Assembly (NCBI GenBank): GCA_002898315.1
Contig: BEHV01000003.1
Location: 105,626 to 169,625, forward strand
Source of the DNA: a bacterium HR19
GTDB lineage: Bacteria > Calescibacteriota > Calescibacteriia > Calescibacteriales > Calescibacteriaceae
Direction: 5' to 3'
DNA: 64,000 bases
A model generated the notes under the pieces. The model had not been told where the DNA came from and made no database searches. It was given only the letters and a program-made list of their open reading frames with translations. Made by a program: the position numbers and the translations under genes. Position 1 is the stretch's first letter; every line of letters starts with the position of its first letter. This document shows, piece after piece, positions 25,842 through 35,988 of the stretch.

Positions 25842-26549
25842 ATGGTGGAGAAGGAGAAAAACAAAAAGTTGATAGAAGAGAACATAATGCCTATTTTACC
25901 TGTATCAAACTTAGTAATGCTACCCGGAGTCAGAATACCCATTCTCATCATAGAAGAGAAGTACAAAAAAATGGTTTTTGATACAGTTTCTTCATCTGGA
26001 TTTGTAGGGATATTTTCAGTAAAACAATCTTTCTTCAGGCAGAGAGAAAGAGAGCCTAAAGCTAATGACTTTTTTCCGATAGGTTGTGCGGGAAAAATTG
26101 TTTCGTTCTCAGAAGCTATGAGAGAGGGGTACTCGGTCCTGATAGAGGGAATATTCAGGGTAAAACTTGTTGAGGTGATTCAAGATGAACCCTACGATAA
26201 GGTGAAGTTTGAAATACTTCCTGACATTCTTCCTCCAGAAGATGAGCAGGAACGGCTGAAATCTGCAATAATAGAGAAAGCGGTTTTGTTTTTGAGGAAG
26301 ATAGGGGAGGACCCGGCGAGGATAAGAGATATAGTCCAGTTTGCGAGTGCGATGAGGTTTGAAGAAGTTGTGAATTGGGCTGTATTTTTACATCCACTGA
26401 AATTCAACACAAAGCTTTTACTTCTTGAAGAGAACAGAGTTGAAGAGAGGGCAAAAAAACTTATTGAAGAAATCAAAAAAGATGTGTTTTATCTTGATCT
26501 ATTAGAGGTTTTCAGACCGCTCAAACCAAAAGACCCAAGGGTAAACTGA
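25842..26549 (+). CDS. LON peptidase substrate-binding domain protein
   Basis: The protein corresponds to the N-terminal substrate-binding domain of Lon without the ATPase and protease: ILPVSNLVMLPGVRIPILI at the start, GIFSVKQ, PIGCAGKIVSF, YSVLIEGIFRVKL, then a helical bundle to the end. At 235 residues it fits stand-alone LON-domain proteins, whose role is unknown. The downstream GMC oxidoreductase begins within 2 nt of its stop, so the two genes are one transcript. Confidence 0.87.
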   Translation: MVEKEKNKKLIEENIMPILPVSNLVMLPGVRIPILIIEEKYKKMVFDTVSSSGFVGIFSVKQSFFRQREREPKANDFFPIGCAGKIVSFSEAMREGYSVLIEGIFRVKLVEVIQDEPYDKVKFEILPDILPPEDEQERLKSAIIEKAVLFLRKIGEDPARIRDIVQFASAMRFEEVVNWAVFLHPLKFNTKLLLLEENRVEERAKKLIEEIKKDVFYLDLLEVFRPLKPKDPRVN

Positions 26550-26550
26550 T

Positions 26551-28410
26551 TTGCTCGGAAAATACAAAAAAACACTATTTTCTATTCTTGAAGCAGTAAT
26601 ACCAGAAGGCAAGAAATTTCCAAAGGGCAACTCAGATGATGTAGAAAGAATAGAGCAATTCGCAAAACAAAACAAAGCATTCGGAATAATTCTGAAAATC
26701 CTACTTCTCGCTATTGAGGAAACGGAAAAAATATTCTCAAAACCAATAAATGAGAGAATAGAAATTCTCAAAAAGTGGCAAAAAAGCAACATCATAATGA
26801 AAGCAATTGTGGAAGTAATTTTGGCAATGGTCAAGTTCTCCCACTTTTACGAAAAAAACGTTTATGAAAATTTCGGGTGTGTATGGGATAAAGCTCCAAA
26901 GTTCTACCAGAAACCAAGATACATGATTCAGGTAAAAACAGCAGACCAATTTTCAGAAGATATAGAGTGCGAAGCAGCAGTTGTCGGAAGCGGAGCGGGT
27001 GGTGGAGTAGTAGCAAAAGAACTCGCAGATAAAGGAATAGCAGTGGTAATAGTTGAAGAAGGAAAGTATTTCACAAGAGATCATTTCAACGGACAAGCAA
27101 TAGAGGCGTTCAGAAAATTTTACAGCCCAATCCATCGCATGATAGCTTTTGGGAATGGTGTTTTTGTTATACCATCAGGAAGATTAGTAGGAGGTTCAAC
27201 AGCAATAAATACAGGAACATGCTGGAGAACACCTGAATGGATACTTGAAAGATGGGAAAAAGAATTAGGTCTTAAAGAACTTTCTCCGAAAAACATGGAA
27301 AAGTACTTTGAAAAAGTTGAGAGCATTATCAGAGTTCAAGAAGCAAGCGATAGAGTGATTGGAGGAATCAAAGAAGTTATAAGGAGAGGGTGCGAACCTC
27401 TTGGGTTCAGGCATTATCCTCTGAAAAGAAACGCTCCCGACTGCGATGCCCAGGGTGTCTGTAATTTCGGCTGTCCCACAGATGCGAGATTATCTACTAA
27501 CATAAGCTACATACCGAAAGCACTTGAAAGAGGAGCTATACTACTTGAAAAAACCAAACTTGAAAGAATAATAATTGAGAATGGGAAAGCCAAAGGCATT
27601 ATTGTAAGCTCCAACAATAAGAAAGTAAAAATAAATTCAAAGGTCGTTATAATATCGTGTGGCTCAATTATGACACCTGTTGTGCTTATGAAAAACAAAA
27701 TAAACCCTTCCGGACAGGTCGGCAAAAACCTCACAATCCACCCATCTTTAAATGTCGGAGCGTTCTTTGAAAATGATATTATAGACCCACATAAATACGC
27801 ACCACAAGCCTACTGCATTGACTCACTCCACAGAGAAGGGATATTATTCTTGCACGCGGGTCTTCAACCCGATGCCGGAGCGGTAGCAATACCATATATA
27901 GGAGACATGTTCTCCAAGATCATGTCTGAATACGAAAAGACAGCCTGGTTTGGGGTTCTCGTTGAAGATAGACCTTCCGGAATGGTAAAAGCACTGGGAG
28001 ATAACCCAATAATATTCTACTGGCTCGGGAAAAGGGAAATAGAGCTACTGAAAAAAGGAATAATCACTATGGCAAAAATATTCCTTCACGCGGGAGCAAA
28101 ATATGTCTTCCCCCCAATAAGAAGAATAGATGATATAAAATCTTTTGCAGAACTTGAAAGTTTGTCAACCAAAAGTTTATCTGCGACCGACTTCAAAATA
28201 ATTGTAGGATTCCACCCACTTGGCACCTGCAGGATGGGAATTGACCCAAGAAACTCCGTCGTTGACCAAAACCATAAAGTTCATGGTATAGATAACCTTT
28301 TTGTGTGCGATGGAAGTGTTGTCCCCACAGCTATTGGAGTAAACCCGCAAGAAACAATAATGGCGTTAGCAACAAGAGCAGCAGAAAAAATAGCAGAAAT
28401 TATCACATGA
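26551..28410 (+). CDS. GMC-family FAD-dependent oxidoreductase
   Basis: A 619-residue GMC oxidoreductase (choline/alcohol oxidase type). The FAD-binding site is VVGSGAGGGVVAKELA near residue 144, preceded by about 130 helical residues, like the N-terminal region of long-chain alcohol oxidases. The GMC motifs GRLVGGSTAINTG and, at the end, GFHPLGTCRMG and NPQETIMALATRA are clear. A Cys cluster CDAQGVCNFGCP at about 306-317 is shared with fatty-alcohol-oxidase-like members and might bind a metal or form disulfides. It starts with TTG two bases after the LON-domain stop. Substrate unknown, possibly a long-chain alcohol or sterol-like lipid. Confidence 0.83.
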   Translation: MLGKYKKTLFSILEAVIPEGKKFPKGNSDDVERIEQFAKQNKAFGIILKILLLAIEETEKIFSKPINERIEILKKWQKSNIIMKAIVEVILAMVKFSHFYEKNVYENFGCVWDKAPKFYQKPRYMIQVKTADQFSEDIECEAAVVGSGAGGGVVAKELADKGIAVVIVEEGKYFTRDHFNGQAIEAFRKFYSPIHRMIAFGNGVFVIPSGRLVGGSTAINTGTCWRTPEWILERWEKELGLKELSPKNMEKYFEKVESIIRVQEASDRVIGGIKEVIRRGCEPLGFRHYPLKRNAPDCDAQGVCNFGCPTDARLSTNISYIPKALERGAILLEKTKLERIIIENGKAKGIIVSSNNKKVKINSKVVIISCGSIMTPVVLMKNKINPSGQVGKNLTIHPSLNVGAFFENDIIDPHKYAPQAYCIDSLHREGILFLHAGLQPDAGAVAIPYIGDMFSKIMSEYEKTAWFGVLVEDRPSGMVKALGDNPIIFYWLGKREIELLKKGIITMAKIFLHAGAKYVFPPIRRIDDIKSFAELESLSTKSLSATDFKIIVGFHPLGTCRMGIDPRNSVVDQNHKVHGIDNLFVCDGSVVPTAIGVNPQETIMALATRAAEKIAEIIT

Positions 28411-28437
28411 AAACTTCTCATTAAATTTCAATTCATC

Positions 28438-29118
28438 GTGAAAGTCCTTGCTATACGACATGTTGAATTTGAGCATCTCGGAAACATCTCAAAATACCTC
28501 AAACAAAAAGGAATAGAATATAAATACTTTGATGTATGGAAAGAGGAAAAAGTTAAAAACATTGAAGAATTTGATGCACTCATAATTTGTGGGGGATATA
28601 TGGGAGTATATGAAAGCTCAAAATATAAATTCCTCAAAAACACATTTAACATAACAGAGTATTTTCTCAAAAAGCAAAAACCCATATTAGGAATCTGCCT
28701 CGGTTCCCAAGTTTTAGCTCACATACTATCTGCAAATGTCTTTCAAGGAGAGAAAAAAGAAATAGGTTTTTTTGATGTATTCAAAAGAAGTGAAGAAGAA
28801 CTCTTCGCAGATTTTCCTCAATCTTTCGTTGCGTTTCACTGGCACGGAGATACTTTTGACCTACCAAAATCAGCAAAGCTTATTTTCTCATCAAAAATGT
28901 ATGAAAACCAAGGATTTATATATGAAAAAGCGGTCGGACTGCAATTTCACATTGAGGTCTCAAAAAACATGGTCTTTGAGTGGGCTGAAAAATACAGAGA
29001 AGAAATAGAAAAAGAAAAAATAAATCCAAAATCATGGGAAAAAGTCAAAGAAGACATATTTTCTACTATGGAAAAACTTCTCTTTTCCTTCCTTGAAAAA
29101 TTTCTGCATCGTATATGA
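28438..29118 (+). CDS. Class I glutamine amidotransferase
   Basis: A free-standing GATase1 domain protein related to the glutaminase of GMP synthase. The catalytic triad is Cys87 (GICLGSQ), His171 and Glu173 (LQFHIEV). The N-terminal part has ICGGYMGVYE, typical of these. No synthase partner is fused or adjacent, so the acceptor reaction is unknown; members include gamma-glutamyl peptidases. Starts with GTG. Its 3' end overlaps the convergent dihydroorotase by 53 bp. Confidence 0.82.
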   Translation: MKVLAIRHVEFEHLGNISKYLKQKGIEYKYFDVWKEEKVKNIEEFDALIICGGYMGVYESSKYKFLKNTFNITEYFLKKQKPILGICLGSQVLAHILSANVFQGEKKEIGFFDVFKRSEEELFADFPQSFVAFHWHGDTFDLPKSAKLIFSSKMYENQGFIYEKAVGLQFHIEVSKNMVFEWAEKYREEIEKEKINPKSWEKVKEDIFSTMEKLLFSFLEKFLHRI

Positions 29119-30421
29119 GTTTCCCCGCAACTATGGTTTTTTCAACCATACCCTTGAGATTCCAGCCAATATATGGGCAGTTTCTGCCGCGCGATACAAT
29201 ATCTTCTTCTCTAACAGTAAATTCACGATCAGGGTCAAAAATTATCAAGTCACCCCACCTGCCCTCTTTTATCTCTCCTCCGTTCAAACCAAATATCTTT
29301 GCTGGATTAAAAGATATGAGCTCAACCATTTTTTCAATCTTTATTATTTCTCTTCTGACCAAGATAAAGCATAAGCTCACAAAAAAATCAGCTTGAGATA
29401 TGCCGAAAGGAGAGGAAGGAAAATCGGTAAGCTTTCTGAAATCAGGGTGAGGAGCATGGTCGGAAGCGATACAATCTATCAATCCCTCAGCAACTCCCTC
29501 TAAAAGAGATTGAACATCTTTTCTTGAGCGAAGCGGAGGATTGACTTTAAAATTCGTATCTTTCACAGAGAAATCTTCATCAGAAAGGAGGAGGTGATGA
29601 GGGGTCACATCTGATGTTATCTGTGCTTTGCTCTGATCTCTTTTTACTTTCTCTTTTGCGAACCTCAGAAGTTCCAGAGATTCAGCAGATGATAAATGGG
29701 TAAGGTGTAGTTTCCCTTCAACATAAATCGCCAAAAGTATATCTCGGGCAACGCAGACGCTTTCAGCAACAGATGGATAAGGTGTAAGTCCATACTTCAA
29801 GGTCAAAACTCCTTCGTTAGCATCCCCCGAAAGTTCGCTATCTTCTGGATGCTCAATAAGAATAAGACCAAAATTCTTTGAATACTCAAGCGATTTCCTC
29901 AGAACAAATGAAGAAGATATAGCTCTCCCATCGTCAGAAACCGCTATTATACCCTCCCTCTTCATAAGTCCGTATTCAGATATTCTTTTACCTTCTCTCC
30001 TGAAAGTAGCACAACCAACAGGAAAAAGGCGGACAAAACTATTTTGCATGGCTCTGCTCCTCACAAAAGCGACCATCTGAGGATTATCTATCGGTGGGTC
30101 TGTATTGGGCATCATAAAAAGAGAAGTTATTCCACCTTTCGCAGCAGATAAAGTCCCGGTATAAATGGTCTCGTTGTATGGCTCCCCGGGTTCTCGTATG
30201 TGAAAGTGAATATCTATTGCTCCCGGCAGAACAAGCTTACCCTTCGCATCTATTTCAAGGTCAACCCTTCTCCTCAGCGCACCCTTGAAAATATCTGAAA
30301 TTATGCCATTTTCTATGAGTATGTTTCCCTCCTTTATTCCGTCATGATTTACTATCGTTGAGTTCTTTATGAATATTGAAGATGGCTCAAAACAGAAAAA
30401 ACCATTCCTGTTATCAACCAT
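29066..30421 (-). CDS. pyrC: Dihydroorotase
   Basis: It closes carbamoyl aspartate to dihydroorotate in pyrimidine synthesis. Recognised by the metal-binding GAIDIHFHIREPG near residue 66, MMPNTDPPID, HLTHLSSAES and IASDHAPHPDF near residue 320, the hallmarks of class I dihydroorotases. The length of 451 residues is normal. No other pyrimidine gene is adjacent. The 3' end overlaps the opposite-strand amidotransferase gene by 53 bp; that partner is not obviously carbamoyl phosphate synthase. Confidence 0.93.
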   Translation of the reverse strand: MVDNRNGFFCFEPSSIFIKNSTIVNHDGIKEGNILIENGIISDIFKGALRRRVDLEIDAKGKLVLPGAIDIHFHIREPGEPYNETIYTGTLSAAKGGITSLFMMPNTDPPIDNPQMVAFVRSRAMQNSFVRLFPVGCATFRREGKRISEYGLMKREGIIAVSDDGRAISSSFVLRKSLEYSKNFGLILIEHPEDSELSGDANEGVLTLKYGLTPYPSVAESVCVARDILLAIYVEGKLHLTHLSSAESLELLRFAKEKVKRDQSKAQITSDVTPHHLLLSDEDFSVKDTNFKVNPPLRSRKDVQSLLEGVAEGLIDCIASDHAPHPDFRKLTDFPSSPFGISQADFFVSLCFILVRREIIKIEKMVELISFNPAKIFGLNGGEIKEGRWGDLIIFDPDREFTVREEDIVSRGRNCPYIGWNLKGMVEKTIVAGKLIYDAEIFQGRKREVFP

Positions 30422-30481
30422 ATAAATCTTTTATTTTTATTCTTTGACTAATTTTTTTATTTTATCTGCTTTATTTTTGGT

Positions 30482-30964
30482 ATGAGAAAAATTTCCTCAA
30501 TCCTTCTTTTCGGTCCGCTAAAATCTGCAGGGAATTTTATCAAAAAGCATATAAAGTCAATCGCTTTAATCTTTTTGGGAACGGTATTTATTATTTTGGG
30601 AATTATAGGCTCGGTTCTGCCTCTACTACCCGGCATACCATTTATACTCATCGGAATATCTCTTTATATAAGGACAACAGGGAAACTCTTGAAAATCATT
30701 GAGAAGACCCCTCTCAAAAATCAACTTGAAAAAAAGATAGAGACAAAGACGAAACTATATGCAATTTTGCCTATGTGGATTCCTCTCCTTATTTCTCTGG
30801 CTTTCCTTGACCTATCAGATAAAAAACAGCTCATAATTTTTTCGGCTTCATCTGCCATTCCAATTTTACTATCAATCTATCTCATAAGAGTAAAGACAAT
30901 AGGAGAGATATTAGGGATTAGGACCAAGGAGAGAAAAAGCGGGAGCGAAAAGCGAGAGAAATGA
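30482..30964 (+). CDS. DUF454-like inner membrane protein
   Basis: A 160-residue membrane protein with an early helix pair, LIFLGTVFIILGIIGSVL then PGIPFILIGISLYIRT, which follows the YbaN/DUF454 pattern (LGxxGxxLPxLP...PF). Two further helices lie at about 96-108 and 117-137. The C-terminal tail is basic (TKERKSGSEKREK). No function is known for this family. Single gene between the dihydroorotase and infB. Confidence 0.7.
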   Translation: MRKISSILLFGPLKSAGNFIKKHIKSIALIFLGTVFIILGIIGSVLPLLPGIPFILIGISLYIRTTGKLLKIIEKTPLKNQLEKKIETKTKLYAILPMWIPLLISLAFLDLSDKKQLIIFSASSAIPILLSIYLIRVKTIGEILGIRTKERKSGSEKREK

Positions 30965-31035
30965 GACAAAAAAAGCAATAAAATAATCCTGAAACAATTA
31001 AAAGCGAAATTTTAATTTTGAAATCAGAAGCTCTT

Positions 31036-31041
31036 TAAAAT
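31036..31041 (+). promoter_or_regulatory. -10-like TAAAAT before infB
   Basis: TAAAAT ends 8 nt before the ATG at 31050 with no Shine-Dalgarno site, consistent with a leaderless infB transcript. Confidence 0.4.
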
Positions 31042-31049
31042 AATAAGTA

Positions 31050-33377
31050 ATGTCTGAAAAGGAGCAAAAGATAATCATAGTAAAGAAAAGACCAAAAGAA
31101 GAACCAGTTCAAGCTCCACAGGAGAGCATACCAACCACCCCCGAAACTCAAAAAAAAAGTGAAGAAGGTAAAGCTCCCGCAAGAGATTTTAAAAAGCACG
31201 AACCGAAGAAGGAGAAAAAGTTTCACCACGAGAGAAAAGAAACAAAATTTGAAGCCAAGAAAAAATTCAAACCTCACAGAGAAATTCACTCTCCCGAAGC
31301 CAAAACACTCAAAACTCTCGGAGAAGAAAAAGAAACACAGAAAAAAGAAAAAACAAAAGAACTTGAAAGAAAAGCAGAAGAAATAAAAATAGAAAAAATC
31401 CAGCGCGCAGAAGATAGAGAAGAAGAGCAAAAAGCGGAAGAGCAAAAAGAAGAAATAACAGAAAAAAAAGAAGAAGAAAAAGAAGAGTTAAAAGAAGAGA
31501 TAGAAATATTTGAAGGCGGAGAATTCATAATACCTTTTAGACCACGCAAACCCTTCTTCAAAAAGAAAAAAAGATTTGACAAACAAGAAAGAATCGTTCA
31601 GCCACAACAGCCATCATTACCCCAAAAAATAAAAATTCCAGAAGAAATAAGAATAGCAGACCTCTCAAAGATAACTGGAATAAAAGCATCTGAAATAATA
31701 AAAAAGCTTCTTGAACTCGGCAGAGAAGCCAATATAAACAGCTTCATAACAAAAGAAGAAGCAGAGCTGATATGTGCTGACTTCGGCATAGAAGTTGAAA
31801 TAGAAGAATTTGACGAGAGCGCCTTTATTGATACATCGCCCGACCCAGAAGATAAACTGAAACCAAGACCGCCCGTCGTTGTTATGATGGGACATGTTGA
31901 CCACGGCAAAACAACACTCCTTGACGCCATAAGACAGACAAATGTAGCAGAAAAAGAAGTAGGCGGAATAACCCAAAGCATAGGTGCATATACCGTAGAA
32001 ATCCAGAGAAAAGACACGGGAGAAAAGGGAATAATCACTTTCATAGATACTCCGGGACACGAGGCGTTCACAGAAATGAGAGCAAGGGGAGCAAAAGTCG
32101 CAGACATAGCAGTTCTTGTAGTAGCAGCAGATGAAGGAGTAAAACCGCAAACAGAAGAAGCAATTTCACACGCAAAAGCAGCGGGAGTCCCAATAGTTGT
32201 CGCAATAAACAAAATAGATAAACCGGGAGCGAACCCAAACCTCGTCAAAAATCAGCTCGCTCAAATCGGATTGATACCCGACGAATGGGGAGGAGATACA
32301 CTCTTTGCTGAAATATCTGCAAAAAGAAAAATAGGAATTGAAGACCTGCTTGAAAAAATACTCATTCAAGCAGATCTATTGAACCTAAGGGCTAACCCCG
32401 ATAGACCAGCAGAAGGAGTAATAATAGAATCAAGCATAGATAAGGGATTTGGATACGTTGCAACAGTGATAATCCAACGCGGAACTTTGAGAAAAGGAGA
32501 TATATTTGTCGCGGGATTAGCATGGGGAAAAATCAGAAACATCTTTTCAGATAGAGGAAAGGCACTCAAAGAAGTTGGACCGGGCTTCCCAGCAAAAATA
32601 GTTATCGGAGGAGAAGAGCTTCCGCTCGCAGGAGATAAGCTCTATGTCGTCAAAGATGAGCAGATCGCATCAAAAATAGTAGAAGAAAGAAAGAAAAGGC
32701 AGAAAAAAAGAACCTCAATCTCACTTGAAGAAATTTACCAGAAACTATCTGAAAGATCAGAGAAGGTTGTACTACCGCTTATCTTGAAGGCGAACTCAAA
32801 AGGAGCCCTTGACGCACTTGAAAAAGAAATCAACGAAATCCAAATCCCACAACTTGAAATCAGAATAATTCACAAGGGAATAGGAGTTATATCACAGAGC
32901 GATATAAACCTCGCTTCGGCATCAAACGGGATTGTGATAGGATACAGCGTTGGGATAGAAAAACAAGCTCAAAACCTCGCAAAAATGCACGGAGTCCAAG
33001 TGAGATTATATAAAATAATTTACGAAATAGTTGATGATATTAAAAAAGCGGCTCAGGGGCTTTTGAAACCGAAAGAAAAAGAAGTGATAGTCGGCAGAGC
33101 AAAAGTCCTCAAAATATTCAAGCTCTCCGTAGGAAAAGTCCTCGGTTGCATAGTGGAAAGCGGAAAACTCTCCCTCGGACTATCTGCAAGAGTAAAAAGA
33201 AATGGAAACATAATATGCGAAGGAAAAATCTCATCTCTCAAAAGATTTAAAGATTCTGTCCAAGAAGTAAAAGAAGGAGAAGAGTGCGGAGTCCTTCTTG
33301 AAGGATTAACCGACGCCAAAGAAGAAGATATAATTGAATGCTACGAAATCATAAAAGAAGAAATAAAAATCTTATAA
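31050..33377 (+). CDS. infB: Translation initiation factor IF-2
   Basis: IF-2 places initiator tRNA on the ribosome. The 775 residues show a Lys/Glu-rich low-complexity N-terminus (about 1-170), an IF2_N domain ([18 protein letters not shown]), and a G domain with [11 protein letters not shown] near residue 281, DTPGHEAF and [10 protein letters not shown], followed by domains II to IV. The charged N-terminal region is common in IF-2 and varies between species. Single gene here: the usual neighbours nusA and rbfA are not in the window next to it. A GC-rich inverted repeat follows the stop. Confidence 0.97.
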   Translation: MSEKEQKIIIVKKRPKEEPVQAPQESIPTTPETQKKSEEGKAPARDFKKHEPKKEKKFHHERKETKFEAKKKFKPHREIHSPEAKTLKTLGEEKETQKKEKTKELERKAEEIKIEKIQRAEDREEEQKAEEQKEEITEKKEEEKEELKEEIEIFEGGEFIIPFRPRKPFFKKKKRFDKQERIVQPQQPSLPQKIKIPEEIRIADLSKITGIKASEIIKKLLELGREANINSFITKEEAELICADFGIEVEIEEFDESAFIDTSPDPEDKLKPRPPVVVMMGHVDHGKTTLLDAIRQTNVAEKEVGGITQSIGAYTVEIQRKDTGEKGIITFIDTPGHEAFTEMRARGAKVADIAVLVVAADEGVKPQTEEAISHAKAAGVPIVVAINKIDKPGANPNLVKNQLAQIGLIPDEWGGDTLFAEISAKRKIGIEDLLEKILIQADLLNLRANPDRPAEGVIIESSIDKGFGYVATVIIQRGTLRKGDIFVAGLAWGKIRNIFSDRGKALKEVGPGFPAKIVIGGEELPLAGDKLYVVKDEQIASKIVEERKKRQKKRTSISLEEIYQKLSERSEKVVLPLILKANSKGALDALEKEINEIQIPQLEIRIIHKGIGVISQSDINLASASNGIVIGYSVGIEKQAQNLAKMHGVQVRLYKIIYEIVDDIKKAAQGLLKPKEKEVIVGRAKVLKIFKLSVGKVLGCIVESGKLSLGLSARVKRNGNIICEGKISSLKRFKDSVQEVKEGEECGVLLEGLTDAKEEDIIECYEIIKEEIKIL

Positions 33378-33434
33378 AGAAAAAAAAAGTAAATCAAAAA
33401 CTCTACTGAGATGATGAAATTTAGCAGAAAGGGC

Positions 33435-33462
33435 GCCGGGGATATTTTTTTCAACCCCCGGC
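33435..33462. terminator. GC-rich inverted repeat between convergent genes, likely bidirectional terminator
   Basis: GCCGGGG (33435-33441) pairs perfectly with CCCCGGC (33456-33462) across a 14-nt T-rich loop. It sits between the stops of infB and the lipoprotein gene, which face each other. It is one of the few GC islands in an AT-rich region. There is no long T tract after it on the plus strand, so it is not a textbook terminator. Confidence 0.5.
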
Positions 33463-33475
33463 AAAACCCAAAAGA

Positions 33476-35029
33476 TTACTTGCTCTTTGTCTTCACTTCC
33501 TCTCTAATCTTCTCCTTTATCTTCTCCCCAGCTTCACATATATCAAAGTTTTTCACCGAGATTTCTTCATTATCTTTTTTGACCACAACATCTGTCTCAC
33601 AAACGCAACCCGACCTGAAACTCACTTCAATAACAAAAACTTTACCATCTTTTGTCCTCACATTAGATATCGTCTTACCACCAGATGGTTTATTACAGCC
33701 CTTTTCAAGAACAAGATTTTCAAAAGATACATCTACACTCTTCCCATTTTCTTTCTGAATGCTTGTTTTACCAGAGAGTATGAATTTTTTGTCATCTTTG
33801 TCTTTTACGATGGTGAGGTTATGAGAGTATAATTTTACGATGTTGTCGTTGACTCTGAGAGTATTTGTTATTGCAAGAGCAAACTCTCCTTCCGAGGCGG
33901 GCTGAATGTACTTATACCTATAAGCAGAGACAGAAAACTGGGTTGAAGCTGATGAGAAAGAAACATCAACACTGGTCTCCTTTAACAGAGATTTCGGGTT
34001 ATCGCTCTTTTCTCTCTTGTGAGAACCTTTTACCGAAATGGTTCCAAAGTCAGCAGTTAAGTTCAAATTATAAGTGGTCTGAAATGAAGATTTTGATATA
34101 TTGGCAGAAACATCACCGTTTAATTTATATTCTTTCTGAGTAGAGTAATCTGTTAAAGATACATTAAAAGATGACTTATCAAGAGCATTCCAGTTTATAG
34201 TTCTTTTACCGCTTCCAGAAACATACCTTCCTTCTTCTGTATCGTCAATCTTTATATCTTTCACTTCATAGCTCGCTTCTCCCGGCTTAACATCAGCTGT
34301 AACAGTTCCTGCTATAAAATTCACATATTTATCATCCGACTTGGAGAATTTCAGATTGTTGAAGGTTACAGAAGCAGTAACAGAAGCAGTAAAATTGGTT
34401 TCTGAGGTAATAGTCGCAGATATTGAGAATTCTCCTGAAACATCATAGTTACCAACCTTGCAACTTGAAATTACCGCTTTGCTACAGGAGATTTCAAGAG
34501 GGGAAGATGATAGTTTTAATTTCTCACAACTCCAGTTTTTATTATAACAACTTTTTAAATTCGGCATTAAATCTCTTATTAATCCAGCATATCTTTTCCC
34601 CAGCTTTTCAGCGTTTTCATCAAAAATATGTTTGAGTTTTTCAATTTTCTCTATTTCGCTATCTGAAAGGTACAGTGTAAGAGCTTCCTCAAATTTCAGC
34701 TCACTTTTTACTTCGTTCTCTATATCGTCAGAGCCACTTGTAGAATCTTCTTTCCCGATGATGTGAGGAGCTCTTCCCGTGAGAAGATTTACTTCCTGAA
34801 TTGATGCTTCTATAAGGAGCGGGTTAAGTTCTGTTTCAGTCAAAAGAGAAACCTCGCCAACAGAATCAGTAACATTGCTTTGTATCTCCTGCTGTGTATT
34901 CGGGTCAAGCTGTGTTATGTCTTTTTTTATAGTTCCTCCTTCTTCTTTACCTCCTGCACAGCCGAAATAAAGCAATCCAAAACCGAAAAGAAAAACCAAA
35001 AGTTTTCCAAAAGTTTTTTTACCTATCAT
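33476..35029 (-). CDS. Cys-rich lipoprotein, family A member 1
   Basis: A 517-residue secreted lipoprotein: signal peptide KLLVFLFGFGLLYF, then the lipobox Cys in YFGCAGG. A polar helical region (about 40-165) precedes a Cys-containing turn: SCYNKNWSCEKL, then ISC and SSC, followed by a long beta-rich part (DVSGEFSISATITS and similar strands), and a late CVCETD. A strong Shine-Dalgarno site (AGGAGGTG) precedes the ATG. The lipobox, the C...SC...C spacing and the following GxF strand recur in the proteins at 47932 and 51398, so I take these as one family. No known domain recognised; surface or periplasmic function unknown. Confidence 0.7.
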   Translation of the reverse strand: MIGKKTFGKLLVFLFGFGLLYFGCAGGKEEGGTIKKDITQLDPNTQQEIQSNVTDSVGEVSLLTETELNPLLIEASIQEVNLLTGRAPHIIGKEDSTSGSDDIENEVKSELKFEEALTLYLSDSEIEKIEKLKHIFDENAEKLGKRYAGLIRDLMPNLKSCYNKNWSCEKLKLSSSPLEISCSKAVISSCKVGNYDVSGEFSISATITSETNFTASVTASVTFNNLKFSKSDDKYVNFIAGTVTADVKPGEASYEVKDIKIDDTEEGRYVSGSGKRTINWNALDKSSFNVSLTDYSTQKEYKLNGDVSANISKSSFQTTYNLNLTADFGTISVKGSHKREKSDNPKSLLKETSVDVSFSSASTQFSVSAYRYKYIQPASEGEFALAITNTLRVNDNIVKLYSHNLTIVKDKDDKKFILSGKTSIQKENGKSVDVSFENLVLEKGCNKPSGGKTISNVRTKDGKVFVIEVSFRSGCVCETDVVVKKDNEEISVKNFDICEAGEKIKEKIREEVKTKSK

Positions 35030-35104
35030 GTTCTTTCACCTCCTTTCACATAATAGTATGCAAAAATTATTCCATATTCGGAACATCAGAAAAACAAGAG
35101 AACT

Positions 35105-35135
35105 GGATACTTCAATAACCAACCTTTGGATACTT
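35105..35135. repeat. Direct repeat GGATACTT, possible operator
   Basis: GGATACTT occurs at 35105-35112 and 35128-35135, 23 bp start to start, in the divergent gap between the lipoprotein and uppS. The spacing of about two helical turns would allow a protein to bind one face of the DNA. Chance occurrence is also possible. Confidence 0.25.
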
Positions 35136-35209
35136 TTATACCCAGGAGGAGGAAGAAAAAGAAAAGGTCAAAAAAAGAAAAATAAAAGCGAGGACTAAAA
35201 TGAATAAAA

Positions 35210-35944
35210 ATGAGAGGTTTGAAGATACCATATCATGTTGCGATAATAATGGACGGGAACGGCAGATGGGCTCAGAAGCGAAACCTACCAAGAATAGAAG
35301 GACACAGAGAAGGAGCAAAATCGGTTGATGATGTCGTTGAGACCGCAAGAAAAATAGGTGTAAAATACCTCACACTCTACGCATTCTCGAAAGATAACTG
35401 GAAGAGACCAAAAGAAGAGGTCTCCGCTCTCATAAATCTTCTCAGAGATTACCTCAAAAAAGAGAAAGAAAGAATGAAGAAAAACGGAATAAGGTTTAAT
35501 GTCGTCGGGGATATAAAAGATTTCCCAAAAGATGTTCAAAAACAAATAAAAGAAGTAATGGAATACACAAAAGATTGTGAAAAAATGACTCTCACTCTTG
35601 CGCTGAGCTATTCTGGAAAAAACGAGATAGTCAAAGCTGTGAAAAAAATCGCTCAGCTTGTGAAGAAAAAAAAGTTATCACCAAAAGAGATATGTCAGGA
35701 ACTCCTGCAAAAATTGATGGGACTCCCAGATGTTGAACTTCTCATAAGAACATCAGGAGAGATGAGAATTTCAGATTTTCTGCTCTGGCAGATTTCCTAT
35801 GCAGAACTTTACTTCACAAAAAAACTCTGGCCAGATTTCAGAGGAAAGGATTTAATAAAAGCCATAAGATGGTTTTCAAAGAGAGAAAGAAGGTTCGGAA
35901 TGACATCAGAGCAGATAAAAAAATCGGAAGGCGAAAAAACATAA
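35210..35944 (+). CDS. uppS: Isoprenyl transferase (undecaprenyl diphosphate synthase)
   Basis: A cis-prenyltransferase that makes the C55 lipid carrier used for cell-wall and polysaccharide synthesis. Motifs: VAIIMDGNGRWA (catalytic Asp15), GHREGAK, YAFSKDNWKRP, RTSGEMRISDFLLWQ and the YAELYFTKKLWPDF near the end. The length of 244 residues is normal. The start is the ATG at 35210; an ATG 12 bases upstream is not in a family-like context. No cdsA or other usual partner follows; a FliO-like gene is next, 44 nt away. Confidence 0.95.
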   Translation: MRGLKIPYHVAIIMDGNGRWAQKRNLPRIEGHREGAKSVDDVVETARKIGVKYLTLYAFSKDNWKRPKEEVSALINLLRDYLKKEKERMKKNGIRFNVVGDIKDFPKDVQKQIKEVMEYTKDCEKMTLTLALSYSGKNEIVKAVKKIAQLVKKKKLSPKEICQELLQKLMGLPDVELLIRTSGEMRISDFLLWQISYAELYFTKKLWPDFRGKDLIKAIRWFSKRERRFGMTSEQIKKSEGEKT

Positions 35945-35973
35945 TTTTGCCAAAAGAAAGAATCCGAAAATTT

Positions 35974-35979
35974 TAAAAT
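35974..35979 (+). promoter_or_regulatory. -10-like TAAAAT before the FliO-like gene
   Basis: TAAAAT ends 9 nt before the ATG at 35989, in the 44-nt gap after uppS, with no Shine-Dalgarno site. Confidence 0.35.
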
Positions 35980-35988
35980 TACTTATAA

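Noticed and set aside
31598-32248. Long minus-strand open frame inside infB
   Set aside because: It lies wholly within the conserved G domain of IF-2 and arises because the AT-rich coding strand rarely reads as stop codons in this frame; no family match.
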